Shown here piece after piece: positions 16,757-24,272 of a stretch of 35,834 bases of DNA (within the stretch, counting starts at the first letter, position 1; every line of letters begins with the position of its first letter). The notes beneath the pieces were generated by a model. It searched no databases. It worked only from the letters and a program-made list of their open reading frames with translations, and was not told the DNA's origin. Made by a program: the position numbers and the translations under genes. The DNA comes from UBA6109 sp964506465 (GTDB lineage Bacteria > Desulfobacterota > Syntrophia > Syntrophales > UBA6109), in contig CAZDLM010000032.1 in assembly GCA_964506465.1 (NCBI GenBank), positions 1-35,834 on the forward strand, in the 5' to 3' direction.

Positions 16757-18818
16757 ATTTCATCCTGAATTTCCGCTGAACGAATTCCATGAGATGGTTG
16801 GCGAAGCGCGTGTCCATGATCCACAGCGAGTAAAGCTTTTCGTGCTCCAGACCCAGGGCGCCGGCTCCCATGTGTGGATAGATTAAAAGGGGTACTTTGT
16901 CAAGATTGTAGTCCCCGGAAATCCCTGAGAGTGCGGCTGCGAGGATATCCCGGGAAAGCAGCGCGGGTTCAAGAAGGAAGATCGTGATGCCGTTGAGCAG
17001 CTCGGAGAGATTGATGCCGAGGTCGGAGCGGTTCGGGATCAGGATCGCGGCCGGCTTGCCGTTGCACCGGAGGGCCAGCGCCTTCCAGCGCCTCAGAAAG
17101 CCGAGGCGGGCATAAGCCTGCTCCAGCGTCGAGAGCCCCTTCTGCAATCCCTCCAGATCCAGTACGTCCGGAAACAAGCCGCCGGAGGCCTGGGCATAGA
17201 AGAGACGAAGCTCCCGGAGTTCGTCCGGGGTCGCGTCGGTCAGGGTCCAGCCTTCGGGAAGCGGAGCGGTGTTTGCCACCGACCAGGTGAGGTAGGCGAA
17301 GAGGTCCAGCGAGCACCCGCGCCGATCGTTCAGGTGGCGCGCGAAACCGCCGAAGACGCGCTCCGGGAACTTGTTGTCCGGCCGGTAGTAACACATCACA
17401 TAGTCCATTTTGGCCGAGGGGAGATGGCACATCCCGTTGAGAAAGATCATGATCTGCTTGAGCACCTGGAATCCCGGCAGGCGGTTTTCCAGGTTCCGGG
17501 CGGCATGGTGATGGATCATCCAGGCCCGCTCATAGGCCTTGACCATGGACATGTGGCCGTAGATCCGGCCGTCCTTCTCGTAGGTGATATGCCGGGCGAT
17601 GTCCGGATTTTCCTGGTAGAGTTTTCGGTAGGTTTCCTTGAACCGGTCCTTGTACGACTGGAGAAGGCGATATTTCTTTGCGTAGAGAAAGCCCGTATCG
17701 AAAAAGAATTCCCAGAGGGCGTCCATGTCGACCTCGGTGGAAATGAACGTGTGGGGGTCCATCGACCGGCCGAGGAGATCGTTCAGCCGGCTGTAGGAAT
17801 GGAAATCCATATCCAGAATCACCAGCCCGCAGTGCGCGGCGTCTTCGGTCTGCCGGCGGTAGATGGCCTGAACCGAGCAGCGGATCTGGAAGGTTCCGGC
17901 GTAGGCGATGTCGACGTCCGGAAGGATCAGTCCGGGGAAGAGGATGCCCTCGTTCACGGGTTCCCGCACGGAAATGCCGGAGGTGGAAATGTCGAAGACC
18001 TCCAGCTTCTTCCGCTTGCCCAATAGGGGATGATGAAACAGCGCGATCAGAGGCGGGCTGACCTGCCGGCGCGGATTGCGGATCGGCTCGGGCTGGAAAC
18101 GCTGGACGGTATCGTGCGTCGGCGTCAGGACCATTTCCCGCTCTCGGGCATCCAGCGTCTGCCGGAGCAGCCGGCATTCCCCGGCAAAGACGACGCGTCC
18201 GGCGCCGATGAACCGGACGTTCATCGGCGCGTCGGGATTGAACCAGGCGAAGGAAGAGGAGCTTTCCGGACGAACCCGCGCATGGAAGGCCCGGGTGCTG
18301 AAATCCAGCAAATCCCCCCGGGCCAGAAATCCGCATTGCATGATCTCCGCCTCAACGTGTCGGGCGGCATGGCGCCGGGCGCCCCGCAGGTTGATGACGT
18401 AGCTCTTCTCCGGCAGCGCGAATATCCAGGTATCGCGGCCCTTTTGCAGCGACTCCGCCGGGATGAATACGATTCCCGGTTCGTCCAGAATGAGCAGGGA
18501 ATGGAACGAGTAGGCATCGAGGTGGCGGCCGCTGCCGTTTGCGGTCCAGCGGCAGCAGAACGGCTCTTCGCTGCACGGCTCCGTCTGGGCCGGAATGAGG
18601 ACGCCTTCATCGTACCGGGGATGGCGCAGATGGATATACACGGGGCGGCCCGTGAAATGGGCATAATTGAGGAGGTTGACAACGCCGTTCCGATCCAACT
18701 CCCGGTTCTCTTGCAGGTGAGAGAAGAGGTCTCCGTGCCGGAAGACCAGAGGCAGGGAAGCGGGTTCTTGGTTTCGATTCGCGGGCGTCTTCTCGCCGAT
18801 CTCAGGATCCTTTTTCAT
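16749..18818 (-). CDS. PilZ-domain protein with C-terminal acyltransferase-like region
   Basis: This 689-residue protein has a PilZ domain at about 245-352. The cyclic di-GMP-binding signature is present: Arg247 and Arg251 (RxxxR) and Asp276-Ser278-Gly281 (DxSxxG). The region before it (about 25-240) resembles the barrel that precedes PilZ in YcgR-type proteins. The last 330 residues, including MVKAYERAWMIHHHAARN and RWKALALRCNGKPAAILI, look like a GNAT-type fold, but I see no clear acetyl-CoA loop. No signal peptide or membrane helix is evident. It is cotranscribed with the hybrid histidine kinase and starts 17 bases before the end of a possible small gene. A role as a cyclic di-GMP effector is inference from PilZ residues. 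Confidence 0.82.
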   Translation of the reverse strand: MKKDPEIGEKTPANRNQEPASLPLVFRHGDLFSHLQENRELDRNGVVNLLNYAHFTGRPVYIHLRHPRYDEGVLIPAQTEPCSEEPFCCRWTANGSGRHLDAYSFHSLLILDEPGIVFIPAESLQKGRDTWIFALPEKSYVINLRGARRHAARHVEAEIMQCGFLARGDLLDFSTRAFHARVRPESSSSFAWFNPDAPMNVRFIGAGRVVFAGECRLLRQTLDAREREMVLTPTHDTVQRFQPEPIRNPRRQVSPPLIALFHHPLLGKRKKLEVFDISTSGISVREPVNEGILFPGLILPDVDIAYAGTFQIRCSVQAIYRRQTEDAAHCGLVILDMDFHSYSRLNDLLGRSMDPHTFISTEVDMDALWEFFFDTGFLYAKKYRLLQSYKDRFKETYRKLYQENPDIARHITYEKDGRIYGHMSMVKAYERAWMIHHHAARNLENRLPGFQVLKQIMIFLNGMCHLPSAKMDYVMCYYRPDNKFPERVFGGFARHLNDRRGCSLDLFAYLTWSVANTAPLPEGWTLTDATPDELRELRLFYAQASGGLFPDVLDLEGLQKGLSTLEQAYARLGFLRRWKALALRCNGKPAAILIPNRSDLGINLSELLNGITIFLLEPALLSRDILAAALSGISGDYNLDKVPLLIYPHMGAGALGLEHEKLYSLWIMDTRFANHLMEFVQRKFRMKYE

Positions 18819-18960
18819 CCCTCATCCAGACCCGCCATTTCCTGTTCACTTCGGGAGGCAGGGGCGCTCGCCGGTGAACGCGCCTCCGCCCGATTTCATG
18901 CCGTGGAAAGTGAATGGAAAAATTCCACGGCCCTTCTCCGGGATCGAAAAAGACCTCCAT
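18802..18960 (-). CDS. Possible small protein encoded ahead of the PilZ gene
   Basis: A frame of 52 codons from an ATG at 18960 (MEVFFDPGEGPWNFSIHFPR at its start) ends in a TGA 17 bases inside the PilZ gene, the same kind of overlap seen between the other genes of this operon. Codon use is plausible and the composition is protein-like (many aromatic and basic residues), unlike a random frame. The ribosome site is weak (CGGAACAG). A GTG at 19035 would give 77 codons. Other frames in this leader are also open, so this could be chance. I do not recognise the protein. The hairpin CCGTGGAA/TTCCACGG at 18901-18930 lies inside it. Confidence 0.4.
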   Translation of the reverse strand: MEVFFDPGEGPWNFSIHFPRHEIGRRRVHRRAPLPPEVNRKWRVWMRDEKGS

Positions 18961-19092
18961 CTGTTCCGAAAAATTTCCCGTCCATGGGATTGGTGCAGCA
19001 GGCGCCGCCTGAAGACGACGGCTGTTCCCGTGCACGCGACGGCCTGCCGTTCGCGGACGGGAACCCGTGCATCGAGGTGAATGACCGGGGCG

Positions 19093-19122
19093 ATTCTAGA
19101 CAAAAAGATCGCGACTTGTCAA
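19093..19122 (-). promoter_or_regulatory. Promoter of the PilZ / histidine kinase operon
   Basis: On minus, TTGACA (19117-19122) and TAGAAT (19093-19098) are 18 bases apart. Transcription would begin near 19086, leaving a leader of about 265 bases before the PilZ start. That leader carries the small open frame described at 18802-18960. The rest of the 391-base divergent gap holds no other gene that I can support. Confidence 0.65.
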
Positions 19123-19209
19123 ATTCTATTGTGCATGGTAACAAGCTCGCCGATACTCACCTTTCTTTTGAAGAAGCGGGACCCTGATCGAACGCTCAGG
19201 AGGGATTCT

Positions 19210-20016
19210 ATGGCTCTGGTCTACGAAAAAGAAGGCCCCGTCGCGAAGCTCGGGTTGAACCGCCCCAAGGAAAGAAATGCCTTAGACCCTGAAATTCTGA
19301 TGGATTTGCACCGCGCCTGGAAGGATGTGAACGGGGACGACGGCATCCGGGTTGCCATCCTCTATTCCTGTCTGCCGGACATCTTCTGTTCGGGCATGGA
19401 TTTGAAGGCGGCGATCCCGATTCTTACCCGGATGCGGCAGCCGCAGACGGAAGCGGAACGCTGGCTGATCGAGGTGGGTTCGCAGGTCGGCGAGTCGATG
19501 CTCAAACCCAATATCGCCACCAAGCCCGTCATCGCGGCGATCCACGGTTACTGCCTGACCGGGGGATTCGAAACCGTGATGGGCGCTGATTTGCGCGTCG
19601 CCTCCGAGGATGCCGTTTTCCAGATGAGGGAGGCCAGCCTCGGCATCATGCCGATCGGCGGCTCCAACGTCTATCTGACTCGGATGATGACCCCGTGCCG
19701 GGGGCTGGAGATCCTGCTGACGGCCGGCAACTACGATGCGAAAACGCTTCTGGAATGGGGCTTCCTCAACCGGGTGGTGCTGAAAGAGAAACTGATGGAC
19801 GCCGCGATGGAGCTGGCGCTGAAAATCGCCGCCAACGGGCCGCTTGCCGTCCAGGGGATCATCCGCTGCTGGCGGGAAACGAAAGACATGCCCTGGCCGC
19901 AGGCCTTCGATCGGGAGGTCGAGATCGGCCTTCCCGTTTTCGGGAGCCAGGATGCGCGGGAGGGGATTATGGCCCAGAGGGAAAAACGGAAACCGAACTT
20001 TCCGGGGAAGTACTGA
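19210..20016 (+). CDS. Enoyl-CoA hydratase/isomerase family (crotonase) protein
   Basis: This 268-residue protein is a crotonase-fold enzyme. The CoA-binding oxyanion loop region FCSGMDLKAA (about residues 61-70) and the second segment KPVIAAIHGYCLTGGFE (about 105-121) match the family; the typical first catalytic glutamate after MREASLGI is present as Glu in that motif. Members hydrate or isomerise acyl-CoA thioesters or perform related CoA chemistry. The ATG at 19210 follows CAGGAGGGATTCT; the frame is open upstream to 19081 but runs across the promoter on the other strand. It is a single gene, not linked to the CoA genes at 135-5561. The exact acyl-CoA substrate is unknown. Confidence 0.9.
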   Translation: MALVYEKEGPVAKLGLNRPKERNALDPEILMDLHRAWKDVNGDDGIRVAILYSCLPDIFCSGMDLKAAIPILTRMRQPQTEAERWLIEVGSQVGESMLKPNIATKPVIAAIHGYCLTGGFETVMGADLRVASEDAVFQMREASLGIMPIGGSNVYLTRMMTPCRGLEILLTAGNYDAKTLLEWGFLNRVVLKEKLMDAAMELALKIAANGPLAVQGIIRCWRETKDMPWPQAFDREVEIGLPVFGSQDAREGIMAQREKRKPNFPGKY

Positions 20017-20024
20017 CCGTCGGG

Positions 20025-20165
20025 GCTCAGGCGATTGCGAAACGTCTCTTGTCCATTGCGATCCAAGCGAGGTTGTCTCGTTGAGAAATCGACCGTGAGA
20101 GGGGTCAGCGTGAGGTCGATCCTGAGCAAAGCTCGGGACTCCTCGCGATGACGTCCCGCGATCGG
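20025..20165. repeat. Degenerate dispersed-repeat remnant
   Basis: The gap before the rubrerythrin gene contains ATTGCGA twice and ends in CTCCTCGCGATGACG, resembling the common ATTGCGAGGAG-type dispersed repeat. It is too degraded to define ends. No promoter stands out. Confidence 0.3.
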
Positions 20166-20197
20166 CGCAAAGAAGAATGTGCAGAAAGGAGAACACC

Positions 20198-20692
20198 ATG
20201 TCCAAGTCGGAAGACGCATTGAAGGCGGCCTTCGCCGGAGAATCCCAGGCGAACCGCAAGTATCTGGCGTTCGCGGCAAAAGCGGACGCAGAAGGATTTC
20301 CCCAGGCGGCCAGGCTGTTCCGGGCGGCGGCGGAAGCGGAGACCGTCCATGCCCACAATCACCTGCGGGCAATGAAGGGCATCCGGACGACGAAGGAAAA
20401 TCTCCAGGAGGCGCTGGCCGGAGAAATCCACGAGTTCAAATCGATGTATCCGGAAATGATCGCGACAGCCCGCGCCGAAGGAAATAAGGAGGCGGAACGG
20501 AGCTTCACCTTCGCCAACGAGGTGGAAAAGGTCCACGCGAAGCTGTACGAGGCCATGTCTTCTGCGCCGGCGGGCAAGGAGGCGTATGCCTATTACGTCT
20601 GCCCGGTCTGCGGCTATACAGCCGAGACGGAGGCGCCGGACACCTGTCCCGTCTGCGGGGCGAAGGGCAAGGTGTTCCGCAAAGTCGAGTAG
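20198..20692 (+). CDS. Rubrerythrin
   Basis: This 164-residue protein has the rubrerythrin layout. An N-terminal four-helix diiron domain carries the ligand motifs EAETVHAH (first ExxH, about residues 46-53) and EVEKVHAK (second, about 108-115) with intervening Glu residues. A C-terminal rubredoxin-like domain has CPVCGY and CPVCGA, the two CxxC pairs that bind a single iron. Rubrerythrins reduce hydrogen peroxide in anaerobes, usually with electrons from rubredoxin or NADH-dependent donors. The start at 20198 follows AGAAAGGAGAACACC. A strong terminator follows the stop, so it is probably monocistronic. Confidence 0.95.
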   Translation: MSKSEDALKAAFAGESQANRKYLAFAAKADAEGFPQAARLFRAAAEAETVHAHNHLRAMKGIRTTKENLQEALAGEIHEFKSMYPEMIATARAEGNKEAERSFTFANEVEKVHAKLYEAMSSAPAGKEAYAYYVCPVCGYTAETEAPDTCPVCGAKGKVFRKVE

Positions 20693-20708
20693 TCGGCGAT
20701 CTCCCGTG

Positions 20709-20742
20709 CGGCCGGGATCTCAAGCAGAGTCCCGGCCGTTTT
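20709..20742 (+). terminator. Intrinsic terminator of the rubrerythrin gene
   Basis: A perfect 9-bp stem, CGGCCGGGA (20709-20717) with TCCCGGCCG (20730-20738), encloses a 12-base loop and is followed by TTTT. It lies 16 bases after the rubrerythrin stop. Confidence 0.85.
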
Positions 20743-20772
20743 CCATTTCCTTTCAGAACATGACGAGATCCG

Positions 20773-22149
20773 ATGCCCCGTTTGTTGCTGATCAATCCAT
20801 CCAACGTCCACAAGGGCCTGGGCAACGCCGAGGCGACCTCCTGGCCGCCGTTGAACCTCTCCTATGTCGCCGCCGCAACCCCCCGCCGCTATCAGATCGA
20901 ACTGATCGACGAGAACATCGAATCGTTTGCCTATCGGGAAGCCGACATCGTCGGCATCACCGCCTACACCGCCTCGGTTTTCCGCGGATACCAGATCGCC
21001 CGGATCTATCGTGAGCGGGGCATTCCGACCGTCATGGGGGGCATCCATGTCTCGATGCTTCCCGAGGAAGCCTTGCGTTTTTGCGACGCCGTCGTGATCG
21101 GCGAGGCGGAATCCGTTTGGCCCAAGGTGCTGGAGGACTTCGAGGCGGGACGCCTCGGGAAGGTATATCAAGGCGGGTGGGAAAGCCTGGAAAATCTGCC
21201 GACGCCGCGCCGGGATCTCTTTCAGAACGATTTTTACCGCTGGGGGAGTCTGCAGACGTCGCGCGGCTGTCCGATGGACTGCGCCTTCTGTTCGGTCACG
21301 GCGTTCAACGGCCGGCGCTTTCGCAGGCGGCCGCTGGATGCCGTCGTCGATGAACTCGAACAGATTCCGCAAAGGATGGTGATGCTGACCGACGACAACA
21401 TCATCGGTTTCGGCAGGGACGACCGGGATTGGACCTATGCTTTTTTTTCCCGCATCCTCGAAAGGGGAATCCGGAAGCATTTCTTCGCCCAGGCGTCCAT
21501 CCAGTTCGGCGAGGACCCCGCTCTGATCCGTCTCGCCGCGAGGGCAGGACTGCGGATCGTCTTTGTCGGCATGGAGTCCATCAATGCCGAGACGCTGCGA
21601 GCCTACAACAAGTCCCTCAATCTCCAGCGCCTCACCCAGCACCGCTACAAGGAGTTGATCGCGGCCATCCGCAGGGGAGGCATCGCCTTTCACGGCGCCT
21701 TCGTTCTGGGAGGCGACGAAGACGGTCCCGACGTCTTCGATGCGACGCTGCAATTCGTCCGCTCCTCGCATATCGATGTGCTCCAGCTCACCAAACCCAC
21801 CCCCCTGCCGGGCACGAGGCTCTGGGAGGAACTGTGGCGGGACGGGAGGATTCTCCACCGGAGTTTCCCCGAGGCTTGGGACGACTATCGCCTTACGAAG
21901 CTTGTCTTTACGCCGGCGCTGATGTCGGTCGACGACGTGTACGAGGGATTCACGTATCTGCGGCAGCGCTATTACGGCGCCGGGGAGACCGTGCGGAGGA
22001 CCCTGAATACCCTCTGGACGACGCGGAATCCCGTCGCGACCGTCATGGCCTACAAGTTCAACGCCTCCTACCGCAGCGCGTTTACGGATTCCGAGCATTA
22101 TCGCCGGTACGGAAACAACGGGCTGGACAAGAAGTTCCGCCGGACCTGA
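20773..22149 (+). CDS. B12-binding-domain radical SAM protein
   Basis: This 458-residue protein has an N-terminal cobalamin-binding Rossmann-like domain (about 1-140: LINPSNVHKG, IVGITAYTASV, GGIHVSMLPEEAL, VIGEAE) and a radical SAM barrel. The cluster motif Cys166-x3-Cys170-x2-Cys173 reads CPMDCAFC. The barrel contains TDDNIIGFGRDD, FVGMESINAETL and GAFVLGGDEDG, all typical of the family. The DxHxxG cobalamin-ligand motif is absent, as is common in this class. The C-terminal part (about 370-458) is helical. Such enzymes methylate or rearrange unactivated carbons (hopanoid, cofactor or natural-product chemistry); no substrate can be assigned. The start at 20773 has only a weak GAG before it. 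Confidence 0.88.
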   Translation: MPRLLLINPSNVHKGLGNAEATSWPPLNLSYVAAATPRRYQIELIDENIESFAYREADIVGITAYTASVFRGYQIARIYRERGIPTVMGGIHVSMLPEEALRFCDAVVIGEAESVWPKVLEDFEAGRLGKVYQGGWESLENLPTPRRDLFQNDFYRWGSLQTSRGCPMDCAFCSVTAFNGRRFRRRPLDAVVDELEQIPQRMVMLTDDNIIGFGRDDRDWTYAFFSRILERGIRKHFFAQASIQFGEDPALIRLAARAGLRIVFVGMESINAETLRAYNKSLNLQRLTQHRYKELIAAIRRGGIAFHGAFVLGGDEDGPDVFDATLQFVRSSHIDVLQLTKPTPLPGTRLWEELWRDGRILHRSFPEAWDDYRLTKLVFTPALMSVDDVYEGFTYLRQRYYGAGETVRRTLNTLWTTRNPVATVMAYKFNASYRSAFTDSEHYRRYGNNGLDKKFRRT

Positions 22150-22184
22150 CGGAAGACCGTTCGAAGCCATCCTTTTTTTGTCGC

Positions 22185-22234
22185 TTGACAAAACCCCTTT
22201 GATCCTTATAATCAGAATTATCTGATTAATCAGA
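22185..22234 (+). promoter_or_regulatory. Consensus sigma-70 promoter with overlapping operator dyad
   Basis: TTGACA (22185-22190) and TATAAT (22207-22212), both perfect, are 16 bases apart. AATCAGA occurs at 22210-22216, inverted as TCTGATT at 22221-22227, and again at 22228-22234; the first two are separated by ATTA, forming an 18-bp dyad over the -10 element and start site. This is where a repressor would block the polymerase. ArsR-family or the AbrB-like gene product downstream are candidate regulators; which one is inference. Confidence 0.8.
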
Positions 22235-22274
22235 ATAAGCAGAATATTATAAATTCCAAGCGGAGGAGGAAGGC

Positions 22275-22559
22275 ATGGCGGTCGGATCGAAGAAGAAGTC
22301 CTGCTGCGCTCCCGAGGGACTGGCGGCGGGTTGCTGCCGCGTGGAGTCGCTCGTCAGCGTCGATGATCGGGGCCAGATGGTTCTTCCCAAGGAGCTGCGG
22401 GACAGGGCGGACATCAAGGCGGGGGACAAATTGGCCGTTGTCGCCTGGGAGAGAGAAGGGGCGGTCTGCTGCATCACGCTCATCAAAGCGGATGCCCTTG
22501 CGGAGCAGATCCGGGGTTTTCTCGGACCGATTCTGGGCAGCGTTCTGCCGTCGAAATGA
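22275..22559 (+). CDS. Cys-rich AbrB/MazE/SpoVT-fold protein (HgcAB-associated-type)
   Basis: This 94-residue protein has an AbrB-like swapped-hairpin segment (about 24-70) including VDDRGQMVLPKELRDRADIKAGDKL. Before it are two cysteine pairs (Cys10-11 and Cys20-21, in SCCAPEGLAAGCC), and another pair (Cys65-66) lies at the end of the fold. Small proteins of this kind accompany methyltransferase or corrinoid genes in anaerobic bacteria and archaea, and some are described as HgcAB-associated. No hgcA or hgcB is present here; the partner is ArsM. A role as a thiol-based metal or arsenic sensor, or as an accessory binding protein, fits the cysteines but is inference. The start follows GGAGGAGGAAGGC. 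The protein starts about 60 bases after an operator-bearing promoter. Confidence 0.8.
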   Translation: MAVGSKKKSCCAPEGLAAGCCRVESLVSVDDRGQMVLPKELRDRADIKAGDKLAVVAWEREGAVCCITLIKADALAEQIRGFLGPILGSVLPSK

Positions 22560-22603
22560 CAGGACACACGAAGGCCGTGAACCTGTTCTGCCCCGGGTCG
22601 CCT

Positions 22604-22861
22604 GGATCTTTTTCGACCCTGCAGCTTCTCGCTGCGCGGCCGATGCCAAACTCGGGCTTGCGCCCTCAGAGTTTTTTCCCTGCGGCGAAGGCAAAAGTCC
22701 CGCAGGCAAGGCGCGCGACTCCCGAGGAGCGAGGTGTACTGGGATGTACGCCGCAGCGACGAGAGAGGCAGCGCAACGCTGCATCCGGGCTTTTGCCTTC
22801 GCCGGAGCAATGGCATCGGGGGCCGCGACACTGCGAAGGCAGGGGGCCCCGAAAAATCTCC
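22604..22861. repeat. Nested 258-bp inverted-repeat element
   Basis: Outer arms pair GGATCTTTTTCG (22604) with CGAAAAATCTCC (to about 22861), and GCGGCCGATGCCA with TGGCATCGGGGGCCGC. Inner arms GGCGAAGGCAAAAG (22684-22697) and CTTTTGCCTTCGCC (22790-22803) are exact reverse complements. The central 90 bases contain GTACTGGGATGTAC and match the core of the 13742-13861 element read on the other strand. The element fills the 353-base gap between the AbrB-like gene and arsM, and could form a long RNA stem in a cotranscript. It has no coding capacity that I can support. Confidence 0.75.
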
Positions 22862-22912
22862 AAAGCGCCCCCGTCGACAGCCCATTTTCACGGCATTAAG
22901 GGAGGAGAGAAC

Positions 22913-23749
22913 ATGAAGGAAGAAGACGTGAAAAAGAACGTCCGTCAGAGCTACGGACAAATTGCGAAAACCGGAGGCAGCTGCTGCGGGCCTTCGGCAT
23001 CCTGCTGCGGCGGCGCGGCTTCCGCGGAGACGATCAGCATCGGCCTCGGCTACAGCCCGGATGATGTGCAGAGCGTCCCGGAAGGGGCCAATCTGGGTCT
23101 GGGATGCGGGAATCCCGTTGCATTGGCTTCGCTGAAGGAAGGGGAGACGGTGATTGATCTGGGGTCCGGCGCCGGCTTCGATTGCTTCCTCGCCGCCCGC
23201 GCCGTCGGCAAGAGCGGACGGGTGATCGGCGTGGATATGACCCCCGAGATGCTCGACAAGGCAAGGTCCAACGCGCGCAAGGGAGGCTATGGGAACGTGG
23301 ATTTTCGGCTGGGCGAGATTGAAAATCTTCCCGTTGCCGACAATACGGCCGATATCATCATCTCCAATTGCGTGATCAATCTCGCTCCCGATAAGGGACG
23401 GGTGTTTCAGGAGGCGTTCCGCGTGCTCAAACCCGGCGGGCGCCTGATGGTGTCCGACCTTGTCCTGCTGCGGGATCTTCCGGCGGACTTGAAGGAATCC
23501 ATCGAGGCCTACGTCGGCTGCATCGCCGGCGCCTCTCTGAAGGAAGACTATCTCGACGCCGTGAAAAGCGCCGGTTTCGCCGGTATCCGGATCATCGATG
23601 AGACGATCTTCCCCGTGCAGGATATGATCGACCATCCGTCGGTGAAGGAACTCGGCCTCGAGCGGGGGAACCTGCAGGATGCCGTCCGGAAGCTGGAGAA
23701 TACCGTGGCGAGTCTGAAGATCGCCGCCTTCAAACCGCCGGCCTCCTGA
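22913..23749 (+). CDS. arsM: Arsenite methyltransferase
   Basis: This 278-residue protein is an ArsM-type SAM methyltransferase. Motif I is VIDLGSGAGFDCF (about residues 80-92), followed by GVDMTPEML. The three cysteines that bind As(III) in characterised ArsM proteins have counterparts at Cys65 (GLGCGNP), Cys153 (SNCVINL) and Cys203 (VGCIAGA). An additional N-terminal motif, SCCGPSASCCGG (about 23-34), gives two vicinal Cys pairs and may capture arsenic. The start at 22913 follows GGGAGGAGAGAAC; the frame is open far upstream but that is repeat sequence. It methylates arsenite to methylated arsenicals in the cytoplasm. It is probably cotranscribed with the AbrB-like gene across the inverted-repeat element. 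Confidence 0.93.
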   Translation: MKEEDVKKNVRQSYGQIAKTGGSCCGPSASCCGGAASAETISIGLGYSPDDVQSVPEGANLGLGCGNPVALASLKEGETVIDLGSGAGFDCFLAARAVGKSGRVIGVDMTPEMLDKARSNARKGGYGNVDFRLGEIENLPVADNTADIIISNCVINLAPDKGRVFQEAFRVLKPGGRLMVSDLVLLRDLPADLKESIEAYVGCIAGASLKEDYLDAVKSAGFAGIRIIDETIFPVQDMIDHPSVKELGLERGNLQDAVRKLENTVASLKIAAFKPPAS

Positions 23750-23821
23750 ACAATACTCCTTGACTTACGAGGGCGGTCGGCCCATAGGTAAGTCGGTTTC
23801 TTTAATTGGTTTTGGTGATTC

Positions 23822-23862
23822 AGCCCCCAGAGCCCGTTTAGGGCGACTGGGGGCTTTTTTTT
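23822..23862 (+). terminator. Strong intrinsic terminator after arsM
   Basis: AGCCCCCAG (23822-23830) pairs with CTGGGGGCT (23847-23855); an inner stem of AGCCC/GGGC shortens the loop, and eight T residues follow. It lies about 70 bases after the arsM stop and should end that transcript. Just before it the DNA reads, in one frame, GKSVSLIGFGDS, which resembles part of an HU-type DNA-binding protein. Confidence 0.9.
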
Positions 23863-23909
23863 GGCCGGCCGGTGAATGTCCGGAAAAGAGAGAAAACAGG
23901 GGGAACATT

Positions 23910-24002
23910 ATGAAGAAGAGTACGATACAGATCCTGTCCGGCGCCTGGGTTCTCCTGGCGAGCTGCATGGTCATCGGCGTCGTGTATGTGATGAACATGT
24001 AG
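23910..24002 (+). CDS. 30-residue single-helix membrane peptide
   Basis: An ATG at 23910 opens 30 codons ending in TAG. The peptide has a basic N-terminus (MKKSTIQ) followed by one hydrophobic helix (about residues 8-27, ILSGAWVLLASCMVIGVVYV) with a single Cys, and a tail of Met-Asn-Met. The order of charge and hydrophobicity fits insertion with the N-terminus inside. AGGGGGAAC precedes the start at good spacing. It lies right behind a terminator, so it needs its own promoter; none is obvious. I do not recognise a family. Similar tiny membrane peptides often assist larger complexes, but no such partner is evident. Confidence 0.6.
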   Translation: MKKSTIQILSGAWVLLASCMVIGVVYVMNM

Positions 24003-24272
24003 CCGTCCGGGAGGGCGGTTGACTCCCCGATCACGGTAGAATACGAAAAGCAATTGCCTCATCCGCCGATTGTTCGCCGAGGAGCTTCGCCTGCTGTTCT
24101 ACAACTCCATTTCATCCCCGGGAAGACCCATCGGACGCCATGGCCGTGGTGTGTTCCGCCGTATGCTTCCCTCCCTCTCCAAGGGAGCGCGGCTGGCAAT
24201 TCATGGTGAAGATGCGGTATGATCCGGCGTGTCTTTTTGAAGGTCATCATCGACAGCGAGGAGGACGGGAGC
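24003..24272. other. Intergenic region without a recognised feature
   Basis: These 270 bases precede the HD-domain gene. TATGAT at about 24217-24222 could be a -10 element, but no good -35 partner is present. I see no hairpin followed by a T-run and no protein-like frame. Confidence 0.3.

Noticed and set aside
14375..16768. A plus-strand open frame of about 800 codons opposite the histidine kinase gene
   Set aside because: The minus strand encodes a complete kinase with all motifs; the plus frame has none and ends across the PilZ/kinase overlap.
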